A stretch of 15,350 nt of DNA from NCBI GenBank assembly GCA_018819005.1, contig JAHJQU010000244.1:1-15350 (forward strand), written 5' to 3'. Shown here piece by piece: positions 8,102 through 15,350 of this stretch. Below the pieces are notes generated by a model. That model was given only the letters and a program-made list of their open reading frames with translations, was not told where the DNA came from and did no database searches. The translations under genes and the position numbers were made by a program. This DNA comes from Pseudomonadota bacterium (lineage in GTDB: Bacteria > Desulfobacterota > Desulfobacteria > Desulfobacterales > RPRI01). Each line of letters begins with the position of its first letter. The first letter of the stretch is position 1.

Positions 8102-9004
8102 TTATTTTTTTGCCCCCGATTCTTTTTTCATATGCGTTATAAAAGCGCTGCATACCGGGGAAATGCTTCGTTGCCTGCTTGTTGTAAGATAAAAACTGCG
8201 TTTAAGATTTAATCCTTCTATGGCAAGGGCTTTTAACGAGCCGTCTTTTAAGTCTCCCTCAACGGCTATTGTAGAAAGAATTGATACCCCTGCCTTGCTT
8301 TTTATTCCCTGCCTGACAGCTTCGGTGCTTCCCATCTGCGCCGCAATTTTCAGATCGGAAAGATCATATCCGATTTTGTTTAAATTCTGTTCGATAGATT
8401 TTAAAGTGCCCGATCCGCGTTCTCTGACAATGAAAGGCTCTTCAAGGAGCATTTTAATACCGATGCTCTTTTTCTTTCCCCATATATGGTCTGAAGGAAT
8501 GATGAGGCGCATTTCATCATCAATGAGAATTTCCTGGTGAATCCTTTTGTCTTTTTTTTCAGCGCCTACAACCCCGAGTTCAAGTGTTCCGGAAATAGTG
8601 TCATTGATTATTTTTTCAGTATCTCCGATTATAAGAGAAATCATTATTTCCGGATAAATTTTTGCAAAAGAACCGACTATTCGTGGAAGAATATATTCGC
8701 CCGGAATTGTGCTTCCGCCTATTATAAGGTTCCCTTTTATTATTCCGTGAAATTCGGATAAAGCGATTTCCATTTCATCGCGCAGGGCAATTAGTTTTTT
8801 CGCGTAGGCATAAACCAATTGACCGGCTTTTGTGGGGACTGCTTCTTTTGACATGCGGTCTATCAGCCGGCATCCGAAGTGAGATTCCAAATCTCTAATG
8901 TGGCTGCTGACGGTTGGCTGGGAAATATGCGCAGTTTCCCCGGCTTTTGAAAAACTTTTCAGTTCTATGACTTTGCAGAAGATATTAAGCTGCCAAAGAT
9001 CCAT
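8102..9004 (-). CDS. LysR-family transcriptional regulator
   Basis: DNA-binding regulator with the LysR layout: an N-terminal winged helix-turn-helix (1-62, with SFSKAGETAHISQPTVSSHI at 17-36) and a C-terminal two-lobe effector domain (about 90-295). The effector-domain opening GNLIIGGSTIPGEYILP (91-107) resembles the CysB/CysL-like subgroup, including regulators found with selenium-metabolism genes in anaerobes. That resemblance is from memory and the effector is unknown. Length 300 is normal. The ATG is one base after the coaD stop (TAATATG), and the gene's own stop is one base before nrdJ in the same TAATATG arrangement. LysR genes are more often divergent from their targets; here it is embedded co-directionally, so autoregulation of the cluster or a target elsewhere is possible. 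No Shine-Dalgarno is visible, suggesting coupling to coaD. Confidence 0.93.
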   Translation of the reverse strand: MDLWQLNIFCKVIELKSFSKAGETAHISQPTVSSHIRDLESHFGCRLIDRMSKEAVPTKAGQLVYAYAKKLIALRDEMEIALSEFHGIIKGNLIIGGSTIPGEYILPRIVGSFAKIYPEIMISLIIGDTEKIINDTISGTLELGVVGAEKKDKRIHQEILIDDEMRLIIPSDHIWGKKKSIGIKMLLEEPFIVRERGSGTLKSIEQNLNKIGYDLSDLKIAAQMGSTEAVRQGIKSKAGVSILSTIAVEGDLKDGSLKALAIEGLNLKRSFYLTTSRQRSISPVCSAFITHMKKESGAKK

Positions 9005-9005
9005 A

Positions 9006-9503
9006 TTATTTAGAATTAATAATTAAACCGAATTTTTCTTTTAATTTGTTATTAACTATAGGTGGAACCATACCTTTTATGTTTCCGCCAAACCGAGCTG
9101 CCTCCTTTATTATTGAGGAACTGGTAAAAATCCATCTCAATCCGGTCATAAGAAAAACAGTCTGGATTTCTCTGTTAAGACGCTTGTTCATAAGGGCAAG
9201 CTGAAATTCGTATTCGAAATCGGAAACCGCACGCATTCCACGGAGTATGGCGTGGCTTTTCCTTTTTGCAGCATAATCAACAAGAAGTCCGCTAAAAGTG
9301 TCAATTTCAATATTATTAATTTTTTTCAAACTTACTTTAAGCATATGAATGCGTTCTTCCACTGTAAACAGGGGATCCTTGCCTGGGTTGAGTAAAATCG
9401 CGACGATTATCTTGTCAAAAAGCTTAAGCCCTCTTTCAAGAATATCAATGTGTCCGTTGGTTACAGGATCAAATGAACCTGGATAAATGGCGATTCTTTT
9501 CAT
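9006..9503 (-). CDS. coaD: Phosphopantetheine adenylyltransferase
   Basis: Transfers AMP from ATP to 4'-phosphopantetheine to give dephospho-CoA, the penultimate step of CoA synthesis; cytoplasmic hexamer in characterised members. Its 165 residues match the family. The nucleotidyltransferase motif GSFDPVTNGH is at 9-18, the family-specific RGMRAVSDFEYEFQLALMN at 88-106, and the second nucleotidyltransferase signature FTSSSIIKE at 126-134, followed by GGNIKGMVPPIV. The start is the only sensible Met, giving MKRIAIYPGS. rsmD directly before coaD is a common bacterial arrangement. It is followed after one base by the LysR gene. Confidence 0.97.
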   Translation of the reverse strand: MKRIAIYPGSFDPVTNGHIDILERGLKLFDKIIVAILLNPGKDPLFTVEERIHMLKVSLKKINNIEIDTFSGLLVDYAAKRKSHAILRGMRAVSDFEYEFQLALMNKRLNREIQTVFLMTGLRWIFTSSSIIKEAARFGGNIKGMVPPIVNNKLKEKFGLIINSK

Positions 9504-9551
9504 TGTTTTAATAATCCGTCATATCTTTTCTGTTAGTTTATATTGAAGTTT

Positions 9552-9591
9552 GTGCGGAGCGTACATTGTTTGTTTTCTCATGCTCCGGCAC
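9552..9591. repeat. Inverted repeat / hairpin upstream of coaD
   Basis: GTGCGGAGC (9552-9560) pairs with GCTCCGGCAC (9582-9591): nine base pairs with one bulged G and a 21-nt loop. It is the most GC-rich structure in an AT-rich spacer. No T-tract follows on either strand, so it is not a standard terminator. It may be an mRNA stability or processing element, or part of a dispersed repeat. Confidence 0.5.
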
Positions 9592-9631
9592 AATAAGCCC
9601 CTTTTCCACAACAAAGGCAAATTAAAGCCAT
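9578..9631 (-). CDS. Possible 17-residue Cys-rich peptide
   Basis: Starting 16 nt after the rsmD stop, an ATG opens a short frame reading MALICLCCGKGAYCAGA before TGA. Four of 17 residues are Cys (C5, C7, C8, C14), in the pattern C-x-C-C-x5-C, which could hold a metal. There is no clear Shine-Dalgarno and its last codons lie in one arm of the hairpin. I do not recognise the peptide and it could be chance; the Cys density and position are the only evidence. Confidence 0.2.
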   Translation of the reverse strand: MALICLCCGKGAYCAGA

Positions 9632-9647
9632 GCTTTATCAGAAAAAT

Positions 9648-10208
9648 CTATACCATATAATTTAAAAAGGAAACAATAGTTTTTCCATATCTTCTTTGAT
9701 CTGAAATTTTATACTCCAAGACATCTTCGGGAAGTGTTTCTGTCAGAGCATGCTCGATTATTATCAAAGCATTTTTTTGAAGTAAACGGCTTGCAGAAAG
9801 GTTTATTAAAGCAGGTTTTATCAAGTTCTTATTATATGGAGGGTCCATAAAAACAAGATTGACTGAAGGAACCCCGTTGTTAAGAGCAATATTATTTTTT
9901 GTTATATCTGCTCTTATAATTTTAATTCTGCCTTGCAGCTTGCAAGCTGCAATATTTTTTTCGATTACTGAAAGCGCGTCTTTATCAGAATCCATAAAGA
10001 TTGCAAAAGATGCTCCCCGGCTTAAGGCTTCAATTCCTAAAGCACCGGTTCCTGCAAAAAGGTCCAGTACGACAGAGTCAGGAATACGGGGGGCAAGAAT
10101 GTTGAAAATATTTTCTCTTATACGGTCAGCCGTAGGCCTTATCTTGACTCCTTTGAGTGAAAAAAGCCTTTTGCCTTTAAATTTACCGCTGATTATTCTC
10201 AAACCCAT
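9648..10208 (-). CDS. rsmD: 16S rRNA (guanine-966-N2)-methyltransferase
   Basis: SAM-dependent enzyme that methylates G966 of 16S rRNA in the 30S subunit. Its 186 residues match the family. The N-terminal MGLRIISGKFKGKRL leads into RPTADRIRENIFNIL (24-38), a family hallmark. SAM motif I is LDLFAGTGALGIEALSRGA (48-66), and the catalytic motif is DPPY (122-125, in FMDPPYNK). The start is four bases after the ntrX stop with no ribosome site of its own, so coupling is likely. The product is unrelated to the regulators upstream; its pairing with coaD is a common bacterial arrangement. Confidence 0.95.
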   Translation of the reverse strand: MGLRIISGKFKGKRLFSLKGVKIRPTADRIRENIFNILAPRIPDSVVLDLFAGTGALGIEALSRGASFAIFMDSDKDALSVIEKNIAACKLQGRIKIIRADITKNNIALNNGVPSVNLVFMDPPYNKNLIKPALINLSASRLLQKNALIIIEHALTETLPEDVLEYKISDQRRYGKTIVSFLNYMV

Positions 10209-10212
10209 TTTG

Positions 10213-11565
10213 CTAAAGATATTTTAATTTTTTATGAAGATAACTTCGCCCGACATCTATTGCCTTTGCCGTTTTTGAAATATTACCATCATTTTCCGAA
10301 AGTTTTATTTTTATAAATTCTTTTTCGAAAGCTCTTTTTGCATCCTTCAAACGATCGAAAAGAAAAATTTCATTTACTCCGGCTTTATCTTTTTCTTCAA
10401 CGCCCAGATTATAATTGTCGGGAATATCTTTAACATCTATCGTGGTCTTTTCAACCAGAATGGCAAGTTGTTGCATAAGATTCTTTAACTCCCTGACATT
10501 GCCGGGCCATGGATAGCTGCCAAGCAAGTGGAGGGCTTCCTGTGAAAATGTTTTCTTTTCATTTTTGTTTTGTTTCGCGCATTCAGCAAGAAAAATATCG
10601 ATCAGGATGGGAATATCTTCTTTGCGGTTTCTTAAAGGAGGAACTTCAACTGGAACTACATTGAGTCTGTAATACAGGTCTTCCCTGAAAGTTCCTTTTA
10701 CGATCTCTTTTTCAAGCGGTTTATTGGTTGCTGCAATTACCCTCACATCAACATTTAAGGTTCTTCTTCCGCCGGCTCTCTGGAATTTCTTTTCCTGTAA
10801 AAAACGTAATATTTTAGCCTGGGTTTTCAGACTCATATCGCCTATGTCATCCAGAAAAACAGTTCCATTGCCGGCAATCTCAAATTTTCCCCTCTTTTTG
10901 TTTGATGCCCCGGGGAAGGCTCCCTTTTCGTGTCCGAAAAGTTCACTTTCTATCAATCCCTCAGAAATAGCAGCGCAATCGACAGTAATAAAAGGCTCTT
11001 CTACGCGAGAGCTGAGCTGATATATTGTTCTGGCAACCAGCTCTTTACCTGTTCCGTTTTCGCCGGTGATCAAAATCGTTGCGTCTGTTGGGGCAACTGC
11101 GGCTATTTTTTTCTTCAGTTCAATTGTCGCTGCGCTGATACCGTTTATGGAGTGTTTTTCAATAGTCTTCTTTCTAAGATATCTGTTTTCTTCTTCCAGT
11201 CTTCTGAAGTTTAAAGCATTGTTTATTGCAACTATTATCTTGTCTATTGAAAGCGGCTTTTCAATAAGATCATATGCCCCTAGTTTTGTTGCTTTTACAG
11301 CTGTTTCGATGTTGCCGTGGCCTGTAATTATTATAACCTGTAAATAAGGATTCCCCTTTTTGATCTGTTTTAAAGTTTCAATTCCGTCAATGCCGGGCAT
11401 CCATATATCAAGAAGAACAAGATCGGGATATTCCCTGTCTATTATCTTCAATCCTTCATATCCTGTTGAGGCAGTCATAACTTCAAAGCCTTCATCGGCA
11501 AGAAGTCCGCTTAAAGATTTAAGAATTGAGGGTTCATCATCAACAATTAAGATGGATGGAAACAT
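10213..11565 (-). CDS. ntrX: NtrX-like sigma-54 response regulator with altered GAFTGA loop
   Basis: Response regulator partner of the adjacent NtrY-like kinase. The receiver domain (1-120) has D9/D10, phospho-acceptor D53 (LLDIWMPG), T81 and K103. The AAA+ domain (about 140-375) has Walker A GENGTGKE (168-175), arginine-rich FREDLYYRLNVVPVEVPPLR and YPWPGNVREL. A Fis-type helix-turn-helix closes the protein (NISKTAKAIDVGRSYLHKKL, 428-447). Length 450 is typical. Two key positions differ from the family: the sigma-54 contact loop is GAFPGA (215-220) instead of GAFTGA, and Walker B is FLDDIGD (237-243) instead of FLDEIGD. NtrX proteins are known to include members that do not act through sigma-54, so this one may regulate differently; that is inference. 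The start lies 16 nt after ntrY with AAGGA ten bases before the ATG. Confidence 0.93.
   Translation of the reverse strand: MFPSILIVDDEPSILKSLSGLLADEGFEVMTASTGYEGLKIIDREYPDLVLLDIWMPGIDGIETLKQIKKGNPYLQVIIITGHGNIETAVKATKLGAYDLIEKPLSIDKIIVAINNALNFRRLEEENRYLRKKTIEKHSINGISAATIELKKKIAAVAPTDATILITGENGTGKELVARTIYQLSSRVEEPFITVDCAAISEGLIESELFGHEKGAFPGASNKKRGKFEIAGNGTVFLDDIGDMSLKTQAKILRFLQEKKFQRAGGRRTLNVDVRVIAATNKPLEKEIVKGTFREDLYYRLNVVPVEVPPLRNRKEDIPILIDIFLAECAKQNKNEKKTFSQEALHLLGSYPWPGNVRELKNLMQQLAILVEKTTIDVKDIPDNYNLGVEEKDKAGVNEIFLFDRLKDAKRAFEKEFIKIKLSENDGNISKTAKAIDVGRSYLHKKLKYL
10906..10923 (-). other. GAFPGA motif (variant sigma-54 contact loop)
   Basis: Codons 215-220 of the NtrX-like protein read GGA GCC TTC CCC GGG GCA. 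The fourth position, normally Thr (ACN), is Pro (CCC, 10914-10912). In well-studied enhancer-binding proteins this Thr contacts sigma-54 region I. Confidence 0.9.
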
Positions 11566-11581
11566 TTGCTTTTAATCCTTT

Positions 11582-13819
11582 TTATGTTACCGGCAGCTCA
11601 ATAATAAACTTTGCTCCCCTGGGATAGTTATCCTGGACGCGAATAACGCCTTTATGATCGGCAATAATTGTATTAACTATTGTAAGCCCAAGGCCCGACC
11701 CGGTTTTTTTTGTCGAAAAATTTGGTTCAAAAAGACGTCCTTTATCTTCTTCCGATATTCCTGCACCGTCATCCGCAACTTCTATCCTTACAACTTTTGT
11801 TGCGAAATCATTTTCAACTTTTAAAACAATGGTGCCGCTATCTTTAATTGCAGCAACTGCATTATCAACCAGATTAATCATTGCCTGTTTTATTTGTTGC
11901 CGGTCAATGTTAAGCAAAATAATGTCATCTGGAATTATTGTATCAAAAACAATTTTTTCATGGCCTTCCTTGAAAAGCGCTACGGTTTCCCTGATAATGG
12001 AAGGCAAATCGCAGGGGGCCGGGTTTGCAGTTGGAAATCTGGCAAATGTTGAGAATTCATTTACGAGGTTTCTTATCAAATCAACATGGTCGATAATCAT
12101 TTGCGTGCATTCTTCAAATACCGGTTCATTAAGCCGGTTCGAATATTTACGTTGAAGGCGCTGGGCGGACAATTTTATTGGTGTTAAGGGATTCTTAACT
12201 TCATGCGCTATTCGCCGGGCGACTTCACGCCATGCCGCCATTCTCTGAGCTTTCTCAAGTTCTGTCAAGTCGTCAAAGACCATGACAATCCCCATATGAT
12301 GTCCGGCATCATCTTTTAAGGCGTTTACATTTATAAGAAAACTCCGGCGTTTTTCTCCTATGGAAAGGCTTAAGGGTAATTCAACAGCATTATCCGGTGA
12401 AACGGAAAGGCTTATCATTATTTCATCGGCAAGACTAAGGTGCTGGTCCTTCAATAGCTCTTTATAGCTTTTACCAATAATATCATCTGGTTCAAGGTTA
12501 AACATCTTTTCTGCTGATTTGTTGATTGTTGTTATAAATCCTTTTGAATCAAGGGATATAACTCCTGCCGATATATTTTTTAAAACGATTTCCATGTACC
12601 GGCGCCTTTCTTCAATCTCTACGTTTTGCTCTCTGAGCATCCTGGCCGAAAGCTCAAGTTGTTCCCTGCCGGTTCGAAGGTCTTTCGTCATTTTGTTAAA
12701 TGAGTCAACAAGGCTTCCTATTTCGTCATCTGCAGCTATATCAATGCTGAACCCCAGATCTCCTTCCGCAACTCGCCTGGTTCCTTCAGCAAGCTCCATT
12801 ATTGGTATTGTAATCGATTTGGCAAGGTAAAAACCGAACCAGATAGCGCAAAAGAGTACAAGCAATGCAACTATAGAGAGTAATATGTAGTATGAAATCT
12901 GAATTGGTTTCTTAAAAAGTTTAATTTGCTGATATTCTTCAAATCCAAGAGAAATGGATTTCATCTTGTCGGAAAGATGATGAGAAATAAGACTTGTTAA
13001 AGCAACATAACCTGTTGCTTCATTGGGTTTGACTCCGAAAGGAATTGTCCCGATAGTTCTGATAATCTCTCCTCTCGATATTTTTTCTGAAATAGTTCTT
13101 ATGTTTTTAGGAGACATATCTTTTTGAAAATTATCGGAGGAAAGGGCAGCAAAAGGAAAATCTTCGAGTTCAAGAGCCAAGGCAAAAGATATGCGTTCGA
13201 GGTTCTTGTTATACAGTTCAACCGCATGGATGTTGAATGATCTTTGAACAACTCCCAAGTAATTGGAAGCAGCCTGTATTTTAAGAGGATCAAGGAGTTT
13301 TCTGGAGTTGATCTGATATGAAATTCTTTCAAGATAAAATTTGTTGTTTTCTTCAATTTGAGAATAAAAGCTTTGACCAACATCCAGTGAATTCTCAAGC
13401 GCGTTCTCAACCGGAACATTGAACCAGAATTCAATGCTGGTTGTTATAAAGCTGATTGAAAAGAAGAATAAAATTATTGTTGGTAAAAGAGTGAGAGTTC
13501 CAAATGCTATTACAAGTTTTGTACGGAGTTTTGCCCCCATAGCTTTCTTTTTTCTGTCATAAAGAAGCTTAAACAGATTTCTGAATACCAGGAAAATCAG
13601 AAGAATCAGCAGCAATAAATTTATGTTTATCAGGATAAACATCAAGATGGTGCTTGATACCGGTATGTCAGTTCCGAATTTAATAACCCTGCTTTCAACA
13701 AAGGTTAAAAGAGCAACAATAAATATTATTGCAATAATTATAATGCCTTCTCGTTTACGTCTGAAGCTTTCCTGTGCTGAGCCGATTGAAGTGGATTTGG
13801 TGGGTGCGTTATTTTTCAT
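11582..13819 (-). CDS. ntrY: NtrY-like membrane sensor histidine kinase
   Basis: Inner-membrane kinase that should phosphorylate the adjacent response regulator. The 745 residues divide as follows: membrane helices at about 25-41, 57-80 and 102-125; an extracytoplasmic sensor stretch of about 130-305; a fourth helix at about 309-333; HAMP at about 334-388; a linking coiled coil; PAS at about 405-515; a HisKA domain with RRIAHEVKNPLTPIKLSAQR and phospho-acceptor H539; and an HATPase_c domain with N-box N653, DDGAGI (683-688) and GSGLGL (707-712). The HEVKNPLTPIKLSAQRLQRK stretch is typical of NtrY. All catalytic motifs are present. The ATG at 13819 has no visible Shine-Dalgarno, and an in-frame TGA just upstream excludes a longer start. 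The stimulus is unknown; the gene neighbourhood (lpxC, DUF4390) hints at the envelope. Confidence 0.95.
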   Translation of the reverse strand: MKNNAPTKSTSIGSAQESFRRKREGIIIIAIIFIVALLTFVESRVIKFGTDIPVSSTILMFILININLLLLILLIFLVFRNLFKLLYDRKKKAMGAKLRTKLVIAFGTLTLLPTIILFFFSISFITTSIEFWFNVPVENALENSLDVGQSFYSQIEENNKFYLERISYQINSRKLLDPLKIQAASNYLGVVQRSFNIHAVELYNKNLERISFALALELEDFPFAALSSDNFQKDMSPKNIRTISEKISRGEIIRTIGTIPFGVKPNEATGYVALTSLISHHLSDKMKSISLGFEEYQQIKLFKKPIQISYYILLSIVALLVLFCAIWFGFYLAKSITIPIMELAEGTRRVAEGDLGFSIDIAADDEIGSLVDSFNKMTKDLRTGREQLELSARMLREQNVEIEERRRYMEIVLKNISAGVISLDSKGFITTINKSAEKMFNLEPDDIIGKSYKELLKDQHLSLADEIMISLSVSPDNAVELPLSLSIGEKRRSFLINVNALKDDAGHHMGIVMVFDDLTELEKAQRMAAWREVARRIAHEVKNPLTPIKLSAQRLQRKYSNRLNEPVFEECTQMIIDHVDLIRNLVNEFSTFARFPTANPAPCDLPSIIRETVALFKEGHEKIVFDTIIPDDIILLNIDRQQIKQAMINLVDNAVAAIKDSGTIVLKVENDFATKVVRIEVADDGAGISEEDKGRLFEPNFSTKKTGSGLGLTIVNTIIADHKGVIRVQDNYPRGAKFIIELPVT

Positions 13820-13859
13820 AGTAGTTTTGGGGTCAAATCAAATCATGCAATAACTTGGT

Positions 13860-14429
13860 TTAATAGACAAAATCTATTATATACCAGTCGGTTTCAAGGT
13901 CCCAAAAGTAACCAATCGCAAAGATATAGTGCAGATAAAAAGGTAGGGTTAACTTGCTGACTTCTGCCTTGACCTGGATCTGATATGTTCCATTTTTTTC
14001 CAGCTTGCTTACCTGAATAATTTTCAAGCCGTCAATCCGGGTCATAAGTTCCTGGGCTTCTTTGAAAGATTCAGTCACTACAGGTTCAACATTCTTCCAG
14101 GATCTTGACACGGTAAAAGTTTTTTTGAGAGAATCGTATTTTACTGAAGTAGTTAAATAGATGTCTGCAATTTTGCTGTTAAACCACAAATCTTTAATGT
14201 TGTACAATTCGACGTAAAACGAAAAAGTAGTCGAAACTCCTGACATTATTGCCTTGTTCATTTCTTCCCTGAATGCACCTTCGAGATTCATTTTAAAGAG
14301 AAGTTCATCATTATGCCTGATTATTGCAAAGTTGGTAAGTTTCGCATCCTGAGCAAAGACTGTTCCCGCCATTAGAAAATAAATGCAGAGAAGCAGTATC
14401 CATTTCTTATTATTCCTTAAAATTGACAT
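13860..14429 (-). CDS. DUF4390 family exported protein
   Basis: Protein of unknown function. The N-terminus has a basic stretch (RNNKK), a hydrophobic core (about 10-22) and an AxA-like site (VFA|Q, after residue 26), so it is probably secreted to the periplasm. There is no lipobox Cys. The remaining 163 residues look rich in beta-strand, with FSFYVELYNI near 69-78, WKNVEPVVTES, and a C-terminal FYLHYIFAIGYFWDLETDWYIIDFVY-type segment rich in aromatics. That profile and the position immediately before ntrY match DUF4390, which recurrently accompanies ntrYX in proteobacteria. It could modulate the NtrY sensor region from the periplasm; this is inference from neighbourhood only. Length 189 is normal for the family. 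Confidence 0.82.
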   Translation of the reverse strand: MSILRNNKKWILLLCIYFLMAGTVFAQDAKLTNFAIIRHNDELLFKMNLEGAFREEMNKAIMSGVSTTFSFYVELYNIKDLWFNSKIADIYLTTSVKYDSLKKTFTVSRSWKNVEPVVTESFKEAQELMTRIDGLKIIQVSKLEKNGTYQIQVKAEVSKLTLPFYLHYIFAIGYFWDLETDWYIIDFVY

Positions 14430-14477
14430 ATCAATAATTATTCAGTTGTGTTATTTTAGTGAATGAAATTATGCGAT

Positions 14478-14511
14478 TTGTTTGAGCATATCTTTTGCGC
14501 CGATCAAACAA
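14478..14511. repeat. Inverted repeat downstream of lpxC
   Basis: TTGTTTGA (14478-14485) and TCAAACAA (14504-14511) form a perfect 8-bp inverted repeat with an 18-nt spacer, in the 87-nt gap after the lpxC stop. The stem is AT-rich and no T-tract follows it on the minus strand, so termination is doubtful. Confidence 0.4.
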
Positions 14512-14516
14512 TATCA

Positions 14517-15350
14517 TTAAAAAGCACAAGTTTCCCATGACTCTTTGTTAGATAAAAATTTTTCTATAAAAGCATGATTGAAGGCGTGCCCTGTTTTGTT
14601 TAGTACAATATGCCCAAGTATAGGCAAGCCAAGGAGAGAAAAGTCTCCTATGCAATCCAAGAGTTTATGTCTTACAAACTCGTCCGGAAAACGGAGGCCC
14701 TCTTGATTTAATATTGAGTCTTTGTCAATAACAACAACATTATCAAGAGAACCGCCTTTTGCGAAACCGTACTGCCGTAGATATTCGATTTCGTGCAAAA
14801 ACCCGAAAGTTCTTGCGCTGCATATTTCCTTTTCGAATACCAGTTCAGTAATTTTGGTAGAAAAAGTCTGTTTATTAATAAGAGGATGATCATATTCAAT
14901 GGTACAGGTTATCTTTAGGTCTGGTGATGGATATACCCCAACCGATTTTCCATCTTGATTTAATTCAATGGGTTCTTTTACAACAAAATAGTATCTGTGA
15001 GCGTTCAGTTCTTCTATTCCTGCTTCCTTTAACAGACGGGTAAAAGGCTCAGAGCTTCCATCCATTATAGGCATTTCATATGAATCGAGCTCAACCGAGA
15101 CATTATCAATTGAAAGCCCTGCGAAAGCGGCCATCAGGTGTTCGATAGTTGAAACTATGAATCCATTATATCCTATTACTGTTGCAAGACTCGTATCAAC
15201 AACCATGCTGAAACAGGCAGGTATGCTCGGGCTGTCAGGAAGGTCGGTCCTTACAAATTTTATTCCGTAATTAATTGGCGCAGGTTTTAAAGTCAGATTA
15301 ACATTCTTGCCGGAGTGAACACCTATTCCTGAACAACTGACAGTTTTTGC
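14517..15350 (-). CDS. lpxC: UDP-3-O-acyl-N-acetylglucosamine deacetylase, N-terminus cut by window edge
   Basis: Zn-dependent deacetylase, the committed step of lipid A synthesis, acting in the cytoplasm on UDP-3-O-acyl-GlcNAc. The frame runs from the window edge, beginning AKTVSCSGIGVHSGKNVNL, to a TAA at 14519-14517; 277 residues are visible. The Met at 15206 is internal. Visible residue E70 and ligand H71 lie in TIEHLMAAFAG, ligands H228 and D232 in VRHKLLDCIGD, and the catalytic His 255 in TGHAFNH. Spacings agree closely with E. coli LpxC (H79, H238, D242, H265), so about eight N-terminal residues are missing. MDGSSEPF and ARTFGF are also present. It heads the minus-strand run in this window and marks the host as having lipopolysaccharide. 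Confidence 0.95.
   Translation of the reverse strand, partial: AKTVSCSGIGVHSGKNVNLTLKPAPINYGIKFVRTDLPDSPSIPACFSMVVDTSLATVIGYNGFIVSTIEHLMAAFAGLSIDNVSVELDSYEMPIMDGSSEPFTRLLKEAGIEELNAHRYYFVVKEPIELNQDGKSVGVYPSPDLKITCTIEYDHPLINKQTFSTKITELVFEKEICSARTFGFLHEIEYLRQYGFAKGGSLDNVVVIDKDSILNQEGLRFPDEFVRHKLLDCIGDFSLLGLPILGHIVLNKTGHAFNHAFIEKFLSNKESWETCAF

Larger units (their letters stand above)
9504..9647. other. rsmD-coaD intergenic spacer
   Basis: This 144-nt spacer is the largest gap inside the minus-strand gene run. It holds an inverted repeat (9552-9591) and a 17-codon Cys-rich ORF (9631-9578). There is no convincing promoter, and no T-tract follows the hairpin on the minus strand, so read-through from rsmD to coaD is likely. 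Confidence 0.5.

Overview
The window is ordinary, gene-dense chromosomal DNA from a Gram-negative, AT-leaning bacterium. It most resembles a deltaproteobacterium (Desulfobacterota, Desulfobacterales-like). This is inferred from gene content and order: lpxC (lipid A synthesis) followed by a DUF4390 gene, ntrY, ntrX, rsmD and coaD; a B12-dependent (class II) ribonucleotide reductase, typical of anaerobes; and a threonine synthase with an N-terminal four-cysteine knuckle. I see no tRNA, rRNA, insertion sequence, CRISPR array, prophage or integrase.

Layout. (1) 1-2679, minus strand: serS then thrC (3' end cut by the window edge), joined by an ATGA stop/start overlap. (2) 2680-2900: a 221-nt divergent regulatory gap with a perfect 7-bp palindrome. 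(3) 2901-3488, plus: 5-formyltetrahydrofolate cyclo-ligase. (4) 3542-4543, minus: a two-helix K+ channel fused to an RCK domain. (5) 4689-5930, plus: pcm and a YqaA/DedA-type membrane protein, stop abutting start. (6) 5933-15350, minus: one long co-directional run read as lpxC (5' end cut by the window edge), DUF4390 protein, ntrY, ntrX, rsmD, a possible 17-residue Cys-rich ORF, coaD, a LysR regulator and nrdJ. Gaps are mostly 1-40 nt; only lpxC/DUF4390 (87 nt) and rsmD/coaD (144 nt) are larger. No intergenic stretch exceeds 300 nt.

How the genes fit together. The minus-strand run links outer-membrane biogenesis (LpxC), an exported DUF4390 protein and a membrane two-component system (NtrY/NtrX) to housekeeping genes for ribosome methylation, CoA synthesis and deoxynucleotide supply. 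The LysR gene lies between coaD and nrdJ with one base on each side, so it is probably co-expressed with both.

Most notable observations: the NtrX-like regulator reads GAFPGA instead of GAFTGA in its sigma-54 contact loop and FLDD instead of FLDE in Walker B; nrdJ is split by a single missing base near 6466 although every motif around the break is intact; and the rsmD-coaD gap holds a tiny Cys-rich ORF whose end overlaps a hairpin. I found no convincing new multi-gene system; the rest is conserved core genome.
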